Origin: an uncultured SAR86 cluster bacterium
Lineage (GTDB): Bacteria > Pseudomonadota > Gammaproteobacteria > Magnimaribacterales > TMED112
Reading direction: 5' to 3'
DNA: 45,690 bases
NCBI GenBank assembly: GCA_902610995.1
Contig: CACLXU010000006.1
Location: forward strand, 1-45,690
Positions 1 to 8,879 of this stretch are shown one piece after another; position 1 is the stretch's first letter; the number at the start of each line of letters is the position of its first letter. The position numbers and the translations under genes are program-made. The notes beneath the pieces are model-generated. The model worked only from the letters and a program-made list of their open reading frames with translations, made no database searches and was not told where the DNA came from.

Positions 1-281
1 ACCTAGAGCCACATGAAACAATACTTGATGCATGTTTGCGAAATGGCATCAGACTGGAACATGCTTGTGAAAAAGCATGTGCATGTACAACTTGTCATGT
101 GATTGTTAAAGAAGGCTTTCAAAACCTTGAAGATGCTTCCGATGAAGAAGAAGACCTTCTTGATAAAGCATGGGGGTTGCAGCCAAACTCTAGATTAAGC
201 TGCCAGGCTTATCCTGTCGACGAGGTAACTGTAATAGAGATTCCTAAATATACAATAAATCAAGTTTCTGAGTTAACATAA
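1..281 (+). CDS. fdx: [2Fe-2S] ferredoxin of the ISC system, 5'-truncated
   Basis: Adrenodoxin-type ferredoxin that supplies electrons for iron-sulfur cluster assembly in the cytoplasm. The reading frame is open from base 3, so the gene enters from outside the window and its first residues are missing. The cluster-binding pattern is intact: a Cys in HACEKACACTTC followed by two more Cys, with the last ligand in the RLSCQA motif near the C-terminus. The ending EIPKYTIN is typical of bacterial Fdx. An in-frame TTG at 36 is not the start, because conserved sequence (ETILDACLRNG) runs across it. It lies one base before iscX, so this is the tail of an isc operon whose hscA/hscB/iscA members would lie upstream. 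Confidence 0.95.
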   Translation, partial: LEPHETILDACLRNGIRLEHACEKACACTTCHVIVKEGFQNLEDASDEEEDLLDKAWGLQPNSRLSCQAYPVDEVTVIEIPKYTINQVSELT

Positions 282-282
282 C

Positions 283-480
283 ATGCTTAAGTGGATTGAT
301 ACCCTGGATATAGCTATCGAACTATACGAAAAGCATCCTGAGATTGATCCGCAGTGGGTAAATTTTATGGATTTAAGGCAGCTGGTAATTGACTTGGAAG
401 ACTTTTCTGATGATCCAGGAAAGAGCAATGAAAAAATCCTTGAGTCAATTCAGCTTAATTGGATCAAAGAAAAGGAGTAA
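283..480 (+). CDS. iscX: Fe-S assembly accessory protein IscX
   Basis: Small acidic protein (65 aa; family about 66 aa) that binds IscS and iron and is thought to modulate cluster assembly. The family signature is clear: LKW near the N-terminus, the acidic segment DLEDFSDDP, and SNEKILESIQLNWI. It starts with ATG one base after the fdx stop, the usual terminal position of isc operons in gammaproteobacteria. The restricted distribution of IscX supports a proteobacterial, probably gammaproteobacterial, host. Confidence 0.95.
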   Translation: MLKWIDTLDIAIELYEKHPEIDPQWVNFMDLRQLVIDLEDFSDDPGKSNEKILESIQLNWIKEKE

Positions 481-483
481 AAA

Positions 484-903
484 GTGCAAACAACATTATC
501 AATTATAAAACCAGATGCGGTATCTAAAAATGTAATAGGGAAGGTCATTGAACGGTTTGAAGATGCAGGATTAAAAATAGTTGCTTCTAAAATGATTAAG
601 CTTGATAAAGAAATAGCCTCTGGCTTCTACGCTGAACACGAGGGCAAACCATTTTTTGAGAAACTAGTTAACTATATGATATCCGGCCCAGTCATTGTTC
701 AAGTTATTTGTGGTGAGAATGCGATTTTAAAGAATAGGGAGCTTATGGGGAATACAGATCCATCGAAAGCAGATCCAGGAACAATTCGAGCAGATTTTGC
801 TGATTCAATCGATGCTAATGCAGTTCATGGCTCAGATTCTGAGGAAAGTGCAAAGCGGGAAATCTCATATTTTTTCAAAGATGACGAGCTGTTTTTAAGG
901 TAA
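484..903 (+). CDS. ndk: Nucleoside diphosphate kinase
   Basis: Cytoplasmic enzyme that moves the gamma-phosphate of ATP onto nucleoside diphosphates through a phospho-histidine. The 139 aa length is normal (usually 140-143). The catalytic histidine is His115 in the motif NAVHGSDS; the nucleotide-binding Lys9 (IKPDAV) and Arg102 (TIRADF) are present. The start is GTG at 484, supported by a good AAGGAG ribosome binding site ending a few bases upstream inside the iscX stop region. It follows iscX by three bases and precedes ispG by eight, so it is probably cotranscribed with both. Confidence 0.97.
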   Translation: MQTTLSIIKPDAVSKNVIGKVIERFEDAGLKIVASKMIKLDKEIASGFYAEHEGKPFFEKLVNYMISGPVIVQVICGENAILKNRELMGNTDPSKADPGTIRADFADSIDANAVHGSDSEESAKREISYFFKDDELFLR

Positions 904-911
904 AGCTTAAT

Positions 912-2009
912 TTGAATACTTCTAAAATTAACAGAAAAAAAACTAAAAAGATTTGGGTTGGAGATATACCTGTTGGAGGCGATGCTCCAATATCCGTTCA
1001 ATCGATGACAAACACAAATACTGAAGATATCGAATCTACAGTTAATCAGATAAATGGGATAAGTGAGGCTGGCGGAGACATTGTAAGAGTATCTATCCCA
1101 ACCTTTGAGGCCGCTAATTCTCTTATTGAGATAAAAAAGCAAACAAAAATTCCAATCGTCGCAGATATTCATTTTGATTATAAGATAGCACTGGAATCTC
1201 TCAGAAATGGAGTCGATTGTGTTCGAATTAATCCTGGAAATATTGGGTCTGAAAAAAAAATTAGAGAAGTAATATTGGCTGCGGAAGATAGAGGAGTTCC
1301 AATAAGAGTTGGAATAAATGCTGGCTCTCTCGAAAAAGAACTTCAAACTAAGTATGGCGAACCAAATGCTGATGCATTAGTGGAGTCGGCAATGAAACAC
1401 GTTGAAATTCTGAATAAAAATAACTTTGACAATTTTAAGTTAAGCATAAAATCATCCGATATTTATATGGCTATAGAAAGTTATGAAAAAATATCTGAAC
1501 TAATTGATCAGCCCCTTCATCTTGGAATTACTGAGTCAGGGTCATTAAAGTCTGGCACAGTCAGATCATCAATAGGCTTAGGGCATCTTCTCATGAAAGG
1601 TATTGGAGACACAATAAGAGTATCATTAGCATCAGATCCTGTTAACGAAGTTGCAGTAGCTTGGGAGATGCTTAAATCACTCAATATAAGATCAAGAGGT
1701 GTAAAAATAATAGCTTGCCCCAGTTGCTCAAGGCAGAACTTCCAAGTTATAAAAACAGTGAATAGTCTTGAGGAAAAACTCTCTTCAATTAAGCAAGAGG
1801 TTACTCTCGCAGTAATTGGGTGCTATGTAAATGGGCCCGGTGAGTCCAAAGTTGCAGATGTAGGTGTAACAGGAGCAACCCCAAAACATTTAATTTATGT
1901 TAACGGGAAACCTGCATATAAAGTAGCTACCGAACTTCTTGAGGAAGCACTTATCAAAGAAGTTTTAAGCATTGCAGAGCAAAAAAGTAATACAATATTA
2001 ACGCAATGA
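912..2009 (+). CDS. ispG: 4-hydroxy-3-methylbut-2-en-1-yl diphosphate synthase (MEP pathway)
   Basis: Iron-sulfur enzyme that reductively converts methylerythritol cyclodiphosphate to HMBPP, the next-to-last step of the MEP isoprenoid pathway. At 365 aa it matches the short bacterial form (E. coli 372). The [4Fe-4S] cysteines are visible as Cys269 and Cys272 (ACPSCSRQ) and Cys304 (GCYVNGPGE), with the following Glu. The N-terminal TIM-barrel start PISVQSMTNT is conserved. The start is TTG at 912, eight bases after the ndk stop; no better start lies nearby. Its partner ispH is in the same window at 26074. The stop overlaps hisS by four bases (ATGA). Confidence 0.97.
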   Translation: MNTSKINRKKTKKIWVGDIPVGGDAPISVQSMTNTNTEDIESTVNQINGISEAGGDIVRVSIPTFEAANSLIEIKKQTKIPIVADIHFDYKIALESLRNGVDCVRINPGNIGSEKKIREVILAAEDRGVPIRVGINAGSLEKELQTKYGEPNADALVESAMKHVEILNKNNFDNFKLSIKSSDIYMAIESYEKISELIDQPLHLGITESGSLKSGTVRSSIGLGHLLMKGIGDTIRVSLASDPVNEVAVAWEMLKSLNIRSRGVKIIACPSCSRQNFQVIKTVNSLEEKLSSIKQEVTLAVIGCYVNGPGESKVADVGVTGATPKHLIYVNGKPAYKVATELLEEALIKEVLSIAEQKSNTILTQ

Positions 2010-3247
2010 AAGAGCTTAAAACTATTAGGGGTATGCCGGACTTATTTGGATCGCAGATCCAAGGCATTTCTTTTGTTGAAAAAACATGTGAGAAAATCTT
2101 CAAAAGTTTTAATTTTCAGGAGTTCAGGACGCCTATTCTGGAAAATAAAAGCCTTTTTAAAAGGTCTGTAGGTGACACCTCAGAGATGGTTCAGAAAGAG
2201 ATGTATGAACTTAAAGACCGAAAGGGTGAAGAACTTTGTCTTAGGCCAGAAGGAACTGCAGGTTTAGTAAGGGCATTGATTACAAACAATCTTGACGGGA
2301 CTGATATTAAAAAGTTTTTCTATATTGGACCTATGTTTCGCTATGAGAGGCCCCAAAAGGGAAGGAAGAGACAATTCTGTCAAGCTGGCATAGAGCTTAT
2401 TGGAGATTCTTCTATAAATGCAGATATCGAGGTTATTCAAATTGCTACATTAATTCTAAAAGAATTAGATATTGAAGCTGAACTTCAAATAAATTTTATT
2501 GGCGACCTTGAAAGCTTGGATGGCTATAGGAAGTACCTAAGAGATTATCTTAAAGAATATAAATCATCGACGGATGAAAAGCTTTATTCAAGATTAATCA
2601 GAAACCCTTTGCGAGCTATGGATTCAAAAGATGCAAATATAAAAGAGGTAATGAAAAATGCAAAAAAAATATCTGAATTTCTCTCAGCAGATCAATTAAA
2701 AAAGTATGACGAGATTAAAAGTTTATTAACTGGAATGGAAATTAAGTTTGTAGAAAACCCCGATCTAGTAAGAGGGATGGATTATTACACAGGAACAGTC
2801 TTTGAGTTTACAAATGATCAATTAGGAGCACAAAATTCTATTTTGGGGGGCGGTAGGTACGATAACCTTATTTCAGATCTTGGTGGAAACAGGTTACCAG
2901 CCACTGGCTTTGCTCTTGGGGTTGATAGATTAGCAGAGATTGTAAAAATGAAAGAGCAACAAAAAGATTTATTTCTTGGAAGTTTAGACAGTGCAGGAAA
3001 AGCTTTTGCACAAAAGCTTTCATTCAAAATTCGATCTCGAAACCCTAATCTTGTTATTGAAACTTACCTTGGACAAGCAAATATCGGAAAACAACTAAAA
3101 AAAGCTGATTCATTAGGATTTAAATCTGTTATTATTATCGGCCAAGAGGAGCTAAACTCTGGATTATTGAAAGTAAAGTATTTTGATAATAATTTGCCAG
3201 ACCTTGAGCTTACCGAAGATCAACTTTTGGAGAAATTAGGTTGCTAG
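2006..3247 (+). CDS. hisS: Histidyl-tRNA synthetase
   Basis: Class II aminoacyl-tRNA synthetase that charges tRNA-His. Length 413 aa (E. coli 424). Visible motifs are the N-terminal IRGMPDLFG, motif 2 around MFRYERPQKGRKRQF with the conserved arginine, the histidine-binding segment LVRGMDYYTGTVFEF, and the GGGRYDNL and GFALGVDRL motifs, followed by an anticodon-binding domain. The ATG overlaps the ispG stop by four bases. The ispG-hisS-yfgM-bamB-der order is the standard gammaproteobacterial arrangement. Confidence 0.97.
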   Translation: MKELKTIRGMPDLFGSQIQGISFVEKTCEKIFKSFNFQEFRTPILENKSLFKRSVGDTSEMVQKEMYELKDRKGEELCLRPEGTAGLVRALITNNLDGTDIKKFFYIGPMFRYERPQKGRKRQFCQAGIELIGDSSINADIEVIQIATLILKELDIEAELQINFIGDLESLDGYRKYLRDYLKEYKSSTDEKLYSRLIRNPLRAMDSKDANIKEVMKNAKKISEFLSADQLKKYDEIKSLLTGMEIKFVENPDLVRGMDYYTGTVFEFTNDQLGAQNSILGGGRYDNLISDLGGNRLPATGFALGVDRLAEIVKMKEQQKDLFLGSLDSAGKAFAQKLSFKIRSRNPNLVIETYLGQANIGKQLKKADSLGFKSVIIIGQEELNSGLLKVKYFDNNLPDLELTEDQLLEKLGC

Positions 3248-3837
3248 ATCAATTAGAAAAGTTTTTAAAAAATAAATACACAATTTTTTCTCTAGTAGGA
3301 GTTGTGATTTTAATAATTGCTTTAAATGTCTTTTCATATTTTAAAACTGAAAAAAATGAAGCAGAGTTTTTAAGATTTGTTGAAATAAACGATGCCTTTG
3401 CTTCTGACATAGAGTCTGCAAAGCTTTCAAATGAACTCAATTTAGATTTTGAAAATTTCGGTTATGAGCTTATCTCAAAAAGTGTTCTCGCTAAGAAGGC
3501 TCTGGAAGAAGAAAACTTTGAGCTTGCCTTATCGTTTTATGGTGAACTCTACTCAAGTCTAAAAGATAGTGGAATTGATTCTGGAACTAAACAAGTTCTC
3601 CAAGAGCAGTTCCTAGAAAATATTTTAAGATTAACTATGCAACTAGAGTTGTATGAAAGTGGTATAGAGTATATTGAGGAATCTAACTTAAATTCTGTTC
3701 GGTTCTTTGAACTAGCTGGTGATTTTTACAAATATTATGAAAACTATGAAATAGCAAATAAATGGTACGGCAAAGCTATAGATTCCGATATTACAGATGC
3801 TCAGAAGAACTTAATTAGGCTAAAGTTGTCTAACTAA
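3241..3837 (+). CDS. yfgM: YfgM-like SecYEG ancillary protein with TPR region
   Basis: Inner-membrane protein with a short cytoplasmic tail, one N-terminal transmembrane helix (about residues 15-33) and a periplasmic helical, TPR-like domain. Characterised YfgM binds the SecYEG translocon with the chaperone PpiD and helps exported proteins along. Length is 198 aa (E. coli 206). Overall sequence is weakly conserved, so the call rests on topology, size and its place between hisS and bamB. The TTG start overlaps the end of hisS by seven bases. Confidence 0.85.
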   Translation: MLDQLEKFLKNKYTIFSLVGVVILIIALNVFSYFKTEKNEAEFLRFVEINDAFASDIESAKLSNELNLDFENFGYELISKSVLAKKALEEENFELALSFYGELYSSLKDSGIDSGTKQVLQEQFLENILRLTMQLELYESGIEYIEESNLNSVRFFELAGDFYKYYENYEIANKWYGKAIDSDITDAQKNLIRLKLSN

Positions 3838-3841
3838 TATT

Positions 3842-5002
3842 ATGAAAATTTTTGCTATTATTCTTATATTCCTGTCTGGTTGCCAGACTTTGGGAACACT
3901 TGGTTTTATAGAGGAAGATCCTCGTGCACCAAAAAAAGTTGATAGATCTTTCCCAGCCTTTGCAAGTGAGAGATGGAGCAAAATTGAATATCCTCCGTTA
4001 ATAAATTTCCAATCCGAGCAAGATAAGTATATTGGTAATCATTTACTGAAAATTGTTAATAATCAGGTCTTTAGGTTGAAAGATAATTCTTTGATTATTA
4101 ATAACATCTCCAATGGAAGGGAGTTATCTGAGTTTACTCTAGAAAGCAATACGATTGTATCCGGGGTTTCTGTCGGCTATCAAACATTTGTTTACTCAAA
4201 CTCAGAAGGGGACATTTATGCACACGAGCTTTCAGATGGAAGTATACGCTGGAAAAAAAGTCTTCAAGATCTGGTAATTTCTGAAGTTTTGATCACTTCA
4301 AGAAGTGTCTTTGTCCAAACATCGTCAGATGTTTTGTATTCAATTAACTTAAGAGACGGAGAGATAGAATGGACAAAATCAGCACAATCACCTCTTCTTT
4401 CAATAAGGGGGACTGCCTCCCCTTATTTTTATGAGGGCTTAATCTTCTCTAGCTTTTCAAATGGAAGGCTCGCAGCAATAAGGTCAACAGATGGAATTCA
4501 ACTTTGGGAAAAGCCTATTTCAATTCTAAAAGGTTCAACTGAGCTTGAGAAACTAATGGATTCTGATACTACTCCTATAGCTTTTGACGAGAGTGTTTAT
4601 GTTGCAAATTTTAATGGATCGCTAACACGATTTGATATTAGATCAGGTGAAAAGGTTTTTTCAGTTGACTTTTCGACCTCTGAAGACCTAATTATTTATA
4701 GAGATTTAATTATAGGACAATCAAATGATGACGAAATAATTGCTTTTGATGCCATTAATGGCACTAAAAGATGGTCTAATGAAAACTTTATGTTTAGAAA
4801 TTTGTCATCAATTAATCTTTTAAATGGAAAGTTATATTTTGGTGATCTAGACGGTTATCTTCACGAGGTAGATGCAAGTACTGGTGAAATTTTAGGAATT
4901 ACTAGAACGAGCCTTGGTGCAATAAATCAAGTTGTTTTAAATGACGAATTTATAGCAGCAAGTGACTTTTCAGGCAAAATCAAAATTTTCGAGATTTTCT
5001 AA
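3842..5002 (+). CDS. bamB: Outer membrane assembly lipoprotein BamB
   Basis: Subunit of the BAM complex that inserts beta-barrel proteins into the outer membrane. The N-terminus is a lipoprotein signal with lipobox FLSGC, making Cys14 the lipidated residue; no Asp follows it, as expected for an outer-membrane lipoprotein. The rest is an eight-bladed beta-propeller with repeating blade motifs of the type DGSIRWKKSL, DGEIEWTKS, DGIQLWEKP and NGTKRWSNE. Length 386 aa (E. coli 392). It starts four bases after yfgM and its stop shares one base with the der start (TAATG). Confidence 0.95.
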   Translation: MKIFAIILIFLSGCQTLGTLGFIEEDPRAPKKVDRSFPAFASERWSKIEYPPLINFQSEQDKYIGNHLLKIVNNQVFRLKDNSLIINNISNGRELSEFTLESNTIVSGVSVGYQTFVYSNSEGDIYAHELSDGSIRWKKSLQDLVISEVLITSRSVFVQTSSDVLYSINLRDGEIEWTKSAQSPLLSIRGTASPYFYEGLIFSSFSNGRLAAIRSTDGIQLWEKPISILKGSTELEKLMDSDTTPIAFDESVYVANFNGSLTRFDIRSGEKVFSVDFSTSEDLIIYRDLIIGQSNDDEIIAFDAINGTKRWSNENFMFRNLSSINLLNGKLYFGDLDGYLHEVDASTGEILGITRTSLGAINQVVLNDEFIAASDFSGKIKIFEIF

Positions 5003-6309
5003 TGAAAAAGATTGTTTCCTTAGTCGGCAGAACTAATGTCGGAAAATCATCCATTTTCAATATGTTAACTAAGTCAACAAAAGCGATTGTATCTGATTTA
5101 GAGGGCTTAACAAGAGATAGAAAGATTTCACAGCTTAAAGATGGATCTAGCGAAGTTGATTTGATTGATACTGGTGGTTTTTTTTCTTCCAAGAAAGATG
5201 AGTTTGAAGAACAAATAATCCTCCAAGCTTATGAGGCAATTTTCAATTCAGATCTAGTGATATTTGTTGTCGATAATAAAGCAGGGATAACTCCATATGA
5301 TAAAGAAATAGCAAAAATTTTAAGAAAATCTAATAAGAATATTCTTTTAGCCATTAATAAAATTGATGTTAAATCAGCTGAAGGTCCTGATGTTTTTCAA
5401 AGTCTTGGGTTCAAAGAACAAATTTTAGTGAGTGCATCGCATAATCAAAATATCTCGGAGATTAAGAAAAGAATCTTTGAGCACTTTCCCAAGAATCTCA
5501 AAACAGAAAGAGATATTTTTACAAAAATCTGTATTGTTGGGAAACCAAACGTTGGTAAATCGTCAACAATCAACAGCTTTTTAGAGGAAGAGAGGTTAAT
5601 TGTATCGGATATACCAGGCACAACGGTTGATTCAATAGATACAGAGGTTAGCTATAAAGGAAAGAATTACTTATTCGTCGATACTGCGGGTGTAAGAAAA
5701 AAAAGCAAAGTTATCCAGAAAGAGGAAAAGTTTTCTGTCATAAAATCATTTGATTCATTGCAAAAATCGGATTTATGCTTATTTTTGCTAGATGCAAAAA
5801 ATTTCTTGAAAGATCAAGATCTTACCATATTCAACAAAGTTCTAAGTATAGGAAGGGGCACAATAATAGTTGTAAATAAGTCTGATCTTTTATCTAGGGA
5901 AGAGATTAAATCTCTAAGCGAACAAATTAAAAACCAGCCTGAACTAAAAAATTTTCCAGTGGTCTTCTATTCAGCAAAAGAAAAAACAGGGATAAGAGAC
6001 CTTTTTAATCAAATCTATAGAGTTTTTGAAAATACAAAAACAAGGCTTTCTACTAATAAATTGAACTCGATTCTTAAAAAAGCCCTTGACCGAAAAACAA
6101 TTCCATTCAAAGGAAAATTTAAACCTAAAATAAGATATGTGCACAAAGGAAGCTCAAACCCTCACACTTTTATTTTTCATGGAAATTCTTTAGAAAAAAT
6201 TGAGGGAAGTTATGAAAGGTTTCTCAAAAACTTTTATCTTAAAAATCTAAGACTTGATGGTGTTCATTTAAATTTAAAATTCATAAGTTCCAAAAACCCA
6301 TTTAAATAG
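5002..6309 (+). CDS. der: Ribosome biogenesis GTPase Der (EngA)
   Basis: GTPase with two tandem G domains and a C-terminal KH-like domain, needed for 50S subunit maturation. The first domain shows GRTNVGKSS, TRDRK, DTGG and NKID; the second shows GKPNVGKSS, GTT, DTAGVRKKSK and NKSD. The 435 aa length is slightly short (E. coli 490), mainly from a shorter linker between the G domains. The first P-loop has Thr where Pro is usual (GRPNVGKS). The gene overlaps bamB by one base and appears to end this operon; sdhC follows after 49 bases. Confidence 0.96.
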   Translation: MKKIVSLVGRTNVGKSSIFNMLTKSTKAIVSDLEGLTRDRKISQLKDGSSEVDLIDTGGFFSSKKDEFEEQIILQAYEAIFNSDLVIFVVDNKAGITPYDKEIAKILRKSNKNILLAINKIDVKSAEGPDVFQSLGFKEQILVSASHNQNISEIKKRIFEHFPKNLKTERDIFTKICIVGKPNVGKSSTINSFLEEERLIVSDIPGTTVDSIDTEVSYKGKNYLFVDTAGVRKKSKVIQKEEKFSVIKSFDSLQKSDLCLFLLDAKNFLKDQDLTIFNKVLSIGRGTIIVVNKSDLLSREEIKSLSEQIKNQPELKNFPVVFYSAKEKTGIRDLFNQIYRVFENTKTRLSTNKLNSILKKALDRKTIPFKGKFKPKIRYVHKGSSNPHTFIFHGNSLEKIEGSYERFLKNFYLKNLRLDGVHLNLKFISSKNPFK

Positions 6310-6341
6310 CATAAATTAAGGATAAATTTATTTATCTTATT

Positions 6342-6347
6342 TATAAT
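6342..6347 (+). promoter_or_regulatory. Putative -10 element upstream of sdhC
   Basis: A perfect TATAAT hexamer lies in the 49-base gap between der and sdhC. No convincing -35 box is seen 16-18 bases upstream. If used, transcription would begin about base 6354, leaving a leader of only around five bases before the sdhC ATG at 6359. There is no Shine-Dalgarno sequence directly before that ATG, which would agree with a nearly leaderless message. This is inference from sequence only, in a strongly AT-rich gap. Confidence 0.3.
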
Positions 6348-6358
6348 AACGTCAAATA

Positions 6359-6733
6359 ATGAGAAGGCGTCCAACATTTATAAATTTGCTTTTAATTAAG
6401 CTTCCAATTCCAGCAATATCCTCTATTTCTCATAGAGCAACTGGAATCATTAATTTTTTTATTACGATACCAACCTTTGTGTTTTTATTTCTCACAGGAT
6501 TCTTGCTAGATGAAAGTAATTCTTGGGATGCTAATAAGTTTAATTTAGAGATAAAGGTTTTGATATCTGTATCTCTGATATCAATTACCTACCATATTTT
6601 TTCTGGCCTTCGGCACCTGATAATTGATTTTAGTAATTATGGGCATGAAATTGAACAAGCAAGGGCTTCAGCAATTGTTGTTTTCTTATTTACGTTTCTT
6701 CTATCATTCTTCTTAATAACGGAGGTTTGGTAA
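6359..6733 (+). CDS. sdhC: Succinate dehydrogenase cytochrome b556 subunit
   Basis: Membrane anchor subunit of respiratory complex II; with SdhD it binds haem b and ubiquinone. The family start (RRPTFINLLLIKLPIPAISS, then SISHRATG) is clear, and three transmembrane helices follow. The haem-ligand histidine lies in YHIFSGLRHLIID. Length is 124 aa (E. coli 129). It is the first gene of sdhCDAB-sucAB-lpd-sucCD. No gltA lies upstream; der does. Confidence 0.95.
   Translation: MRRRPTFINLLLIKLPIPAISSISHRATGIINFFITIPTFVFLFLTGFLLDESNSWDANKFNLEIKVLISVSLISITYHIFSGLRHLIIDFSNYGHEIEQARASAIVVFLFTFLLSFFLITEVW
6721..6726 (+). promoter_or_regulatory. Shine-Dalgarno site that fixes the sdhD start
   Basis: GGAGGT at the 3' end of sdhC lies six bases before the ATG at 6733. 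An in-frame TTG at 6727 touches the site directly and could not be used with it, so ATG 6733 is the supported sdhD start. Confidence 0.75.
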
Positions 6734-7095
6734 TGGGAACTACTATGTGGTACCTGCAGAGAGCAACATCTGTATTTATACTTTCATATATTATGTATAT
6801 TTTTTTTGGCTATTTAATCTACCCTTATTCTGAAAATGGCTCACTATGGTTCAATGATATAAGAACCATTCAAATGAAAATTTTTACAATTTTATTTGTC
6901 ATATCTTTGTTTATCCACAGTGTTCAAGGGTTGAAAGCTGTGGAAGATGATTATCTTTCAGAAAGAACTTTGGGCTTTGTTTCAACGGATTTGGCAAATT
7001 TTTCTAAAGTTTTTCGTTTCATTTATAGATTCTTTATTGCTTTAGTGATTTTCGTTCTTACCTATGTATTAATATTTAATTATTTGATGAGTTAA
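6733..7095 (+). CDS. sdhD: Succinate dehydrogenase membrane anchor subunit
   Basis: Second membrane anchor of complex II, about 120 aa with three transmembrane helices. The N-terminal WYLQRATSV and the C-terminal [14 protein letters not shown] segment are characteristic; this segment carries a conserved His, and the Asp-Tyr pair is part of the quinone-site region. I place the start at ATG 6733, which overlaps the sdhC stop by one base (TAATG) and has a good ribosome binding site. Its stop is two bases before the sdhA GTG. Confidence 0.93.
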   Translation: MGTTMWYLQRATSVFILSYIMYIFFGYLIYPYSENGSLWFNDIRTIQMKIFTILFVISLFIHSVQGLKAVEDDYLSERTLGFVSTDLANFSKVFRFIYRFFIALVIFVLTYVLIFNYLMS

Positions 7096-7097
7096 CT

Positions 7098-8879
7098 GTG
7101 GAAATTAAAGGACAACAAGTTTCGGAAAAATCTTTTGACGTTCTAATTGTCGGCGGAGGCGGCTCTGGACTCAGAGCTGCATTGGAAATATCAAAATCGG
7201 GATTAGAAGTTGCTGTAATATCAAAGGTATTTCCAACTCGATCGCATACTGTAGCAGCTCAGGGCGGCATAACTTGTGCAATAGCAAGTGCTGATCCTGA
7301 TGATGATTGGAGATGGCATATGTTTGATACCATAAAAGGGTCAGACTACATTGGTGATCAAGATGCCATTGAATATATGTGTTCTGAGGGACCTGAAGCA
7401 GTTTTTGAGCTTGAACATATGGGGCTACCATTTTCTCGTTTTGAAAACGGCAGAATCTACCAAAGACCGTTTGGAGGACAATCAAAAGAATTTGGAGAGG
7501 GAGGTCAGGCAGCAAGAACTTGTGCAGCTGCAGATAGAACAGGTCACGCATTATTACACACCCTTTATCAAGCAAATTTGAAAGCAGGAACAAAATTTTT
7601 AAATGAGTGGTTTGCTGTTGATCTGATTGAAGATAGTGAAGGAGCAATTGGTGGAATCAGTTGCTTTGACATGGAAACTGGCGAAATCTCAATTGTACGA
7701 TCTAGTGCAGTCGTTCTTGCAACCGGAGGAGCAGGCCAAGTATACGAACAAAATACAACTTCATTAATTTGTACTGGAGATGGATTAGGTATGGTTCTAA
7801 GAAATGGATTACCTCTGCAAGATATGGAAATGTGGCAGTTTCACCCTACAGGGTTGTATGGCAATGGATCACTCATGACAGAAGGATGCCGTGGTGAAGG
7901 AGGTTATTTAATCAATTCTGAAGGCGAGAGATTTATGCCTAATTATGCACCCAAAGCGAAAGATCTTGCATCAAGAGATGTTGTTTCAAGATGTATAGTT
8001 CAAGAATTAATTGCTGGACGTGGTTGTGGAGAAAAGAAGGATCATGTTCTCTTAAAAATTGATCACCTTGGGGAAGAAGCAATCAAAAGCAAGCTTCCAG
8101 AGATAAGAGAAATATCTATGACTTTTGCAGGAGTAGACCCGATAAAAGATCCTATTCCTGTTGTTCCTACTTGCCATTATATGATGGGCGGGATACCAAC
8201 TAATGTGAATGGGCAGGTACTAACAACTGACGTGAAAGGAAAAGATCAAATTGTTCAAGGATTGTATTCTATAGGAGAAGCAGCAAATGTGTCAGTGCAT
8301 GGCGCAAACAGACTGGGAGGGAACTCACTCTTAGACCTTGTTGTTTTTGGAAGGGCGGCTGGAAGGCATATCAAGCAGGATATTAAGTCAGGCCATAGAT
8401 CAGAACTTTCAAAAGGGAATATTGAAAAATCCATAGATGTACTTCGTAGATTAGACAGCAGTAAGAGTGGTGAAAGTGTCTTTGATCTTAAATCGGATAT
8501 GCAAAAAACAATGCAAGACTATTTTGGGGTGTATCGTAATGAGAAATTGATGAGTCAGGGAATTGAGAAGTTAAAAGAGATTGAAGAAAGAACAAAATCT
8601 CTTCATTTGAGAGACAAATCAAATCAATTTAACTCTGAAAGAGTTGAAGCGCTCGAATACATAAATATGCTTGGAATTGCAAAAGCAACTGCTTATGCAG
8701 CATATGAAAGAAAAGAAAGTAGAGGGGCACATGCCAGAGAAGATTTTCCTGAAAGAGATGATGAAAAGTGGTTATCTCATTCTTTGTATTTTTTGAAAGA
8801 TAACTCTGTAGCAAAAAGGGCGGTAAATTTTTCACCAAAGACAATCGATGCCTTTAAACCAAAAGCAAGAGTTTACTAG
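7098..8879 (+). CDS. sdhA: Succinate dehydrogenase flavoprotein subunit
   Basis: Catalytic subunit of complex II, oxidising succinate to fumarate with covalently bound FAD. The Rossmann FAD motif is [12 protein letters not shown]; the FAD-linked histidine lies in [10 protein letters not shown]. Active-site segments HPTG, the RDVVSR arginine and [18 protein letters not shown] are all present. Length 593 aa (E. coli 588). The start is GTG at 7098. Its TAG stop shares its G with the sdhB GTG (TAGTG), indicating translational coupling and equal subunit output. Confidence 0.98.
   Translation: MEIKGQQVSEKSFDVLIVGGGGSGLRAALEISKSGLEVAVISKVFPTRSHTVAAQGGITCAIASADPDDDWRWHMFDTIKGSDYIGDQDAIEYMCSEGPEAVFELEHMGLPFSRFENGRIYQRPFGGQSKEFGEGGQAARTCAAADRTGHALLHTLYQANLKAGTKFLNEWFAVDLIEDSEGAIGGISCFDMETGEISIVRSSAVVLATGGAGQVYEQNTTSLICTGDGLGMVLRNGLPLQDMEMWQFHPTGLYGNGSLMTEGCRGEGGYLINSEGERFMPNYAPKAKDLASRDVVSRCIVQELIAGRGCGEKKDHVLLKIDHLGEEAIKSKLPEIREISMTFAGVDPIKDPIPVVPTCHYMMGGIPTNVNGQVLTTDVKGKDQIVQGLYSIGEAANVSVHGANRLGGNSLLDLVVFGRAAGRHIKQDIKSGHRSELSKGNIEKSIDVLRRLDSSKSGESVFDLKSDMQKTMQDYFGVYRNEKLMSQGIEKLKEIEERTKSLHLRDKSNQFNSERVEALEYINMLGIAKATAYAAYERKESRGAHAREDFPERDDEKWLSHSLYFLKDNSVAKRAVNFSPKTIDAFKPKARVY

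Noticed and set aside
825-1346. 173-codon open frame antisense to ndk/ispG
   Set aside because: It lies opposite two clear genes, is rich in Ser, Phe, Tyr and Asn as expected from an AT-rich antisense frame, and shows no recognisable motif or start context.
6318-6338. AT-rich hairpin between der and sdhC as a terminator
   Set aside because: GATAAA and TTTATC pair over a four-base loop, but the stem is all A-T apart from one pair and no T run follows, so it is not convincing in such AT-rich DNA.
7171-7647. 158-codon open frame antisense to sdhA
   Set aside because: Leu- and Gln-rich shadow of a highly conserved gene, with no family resemblance.
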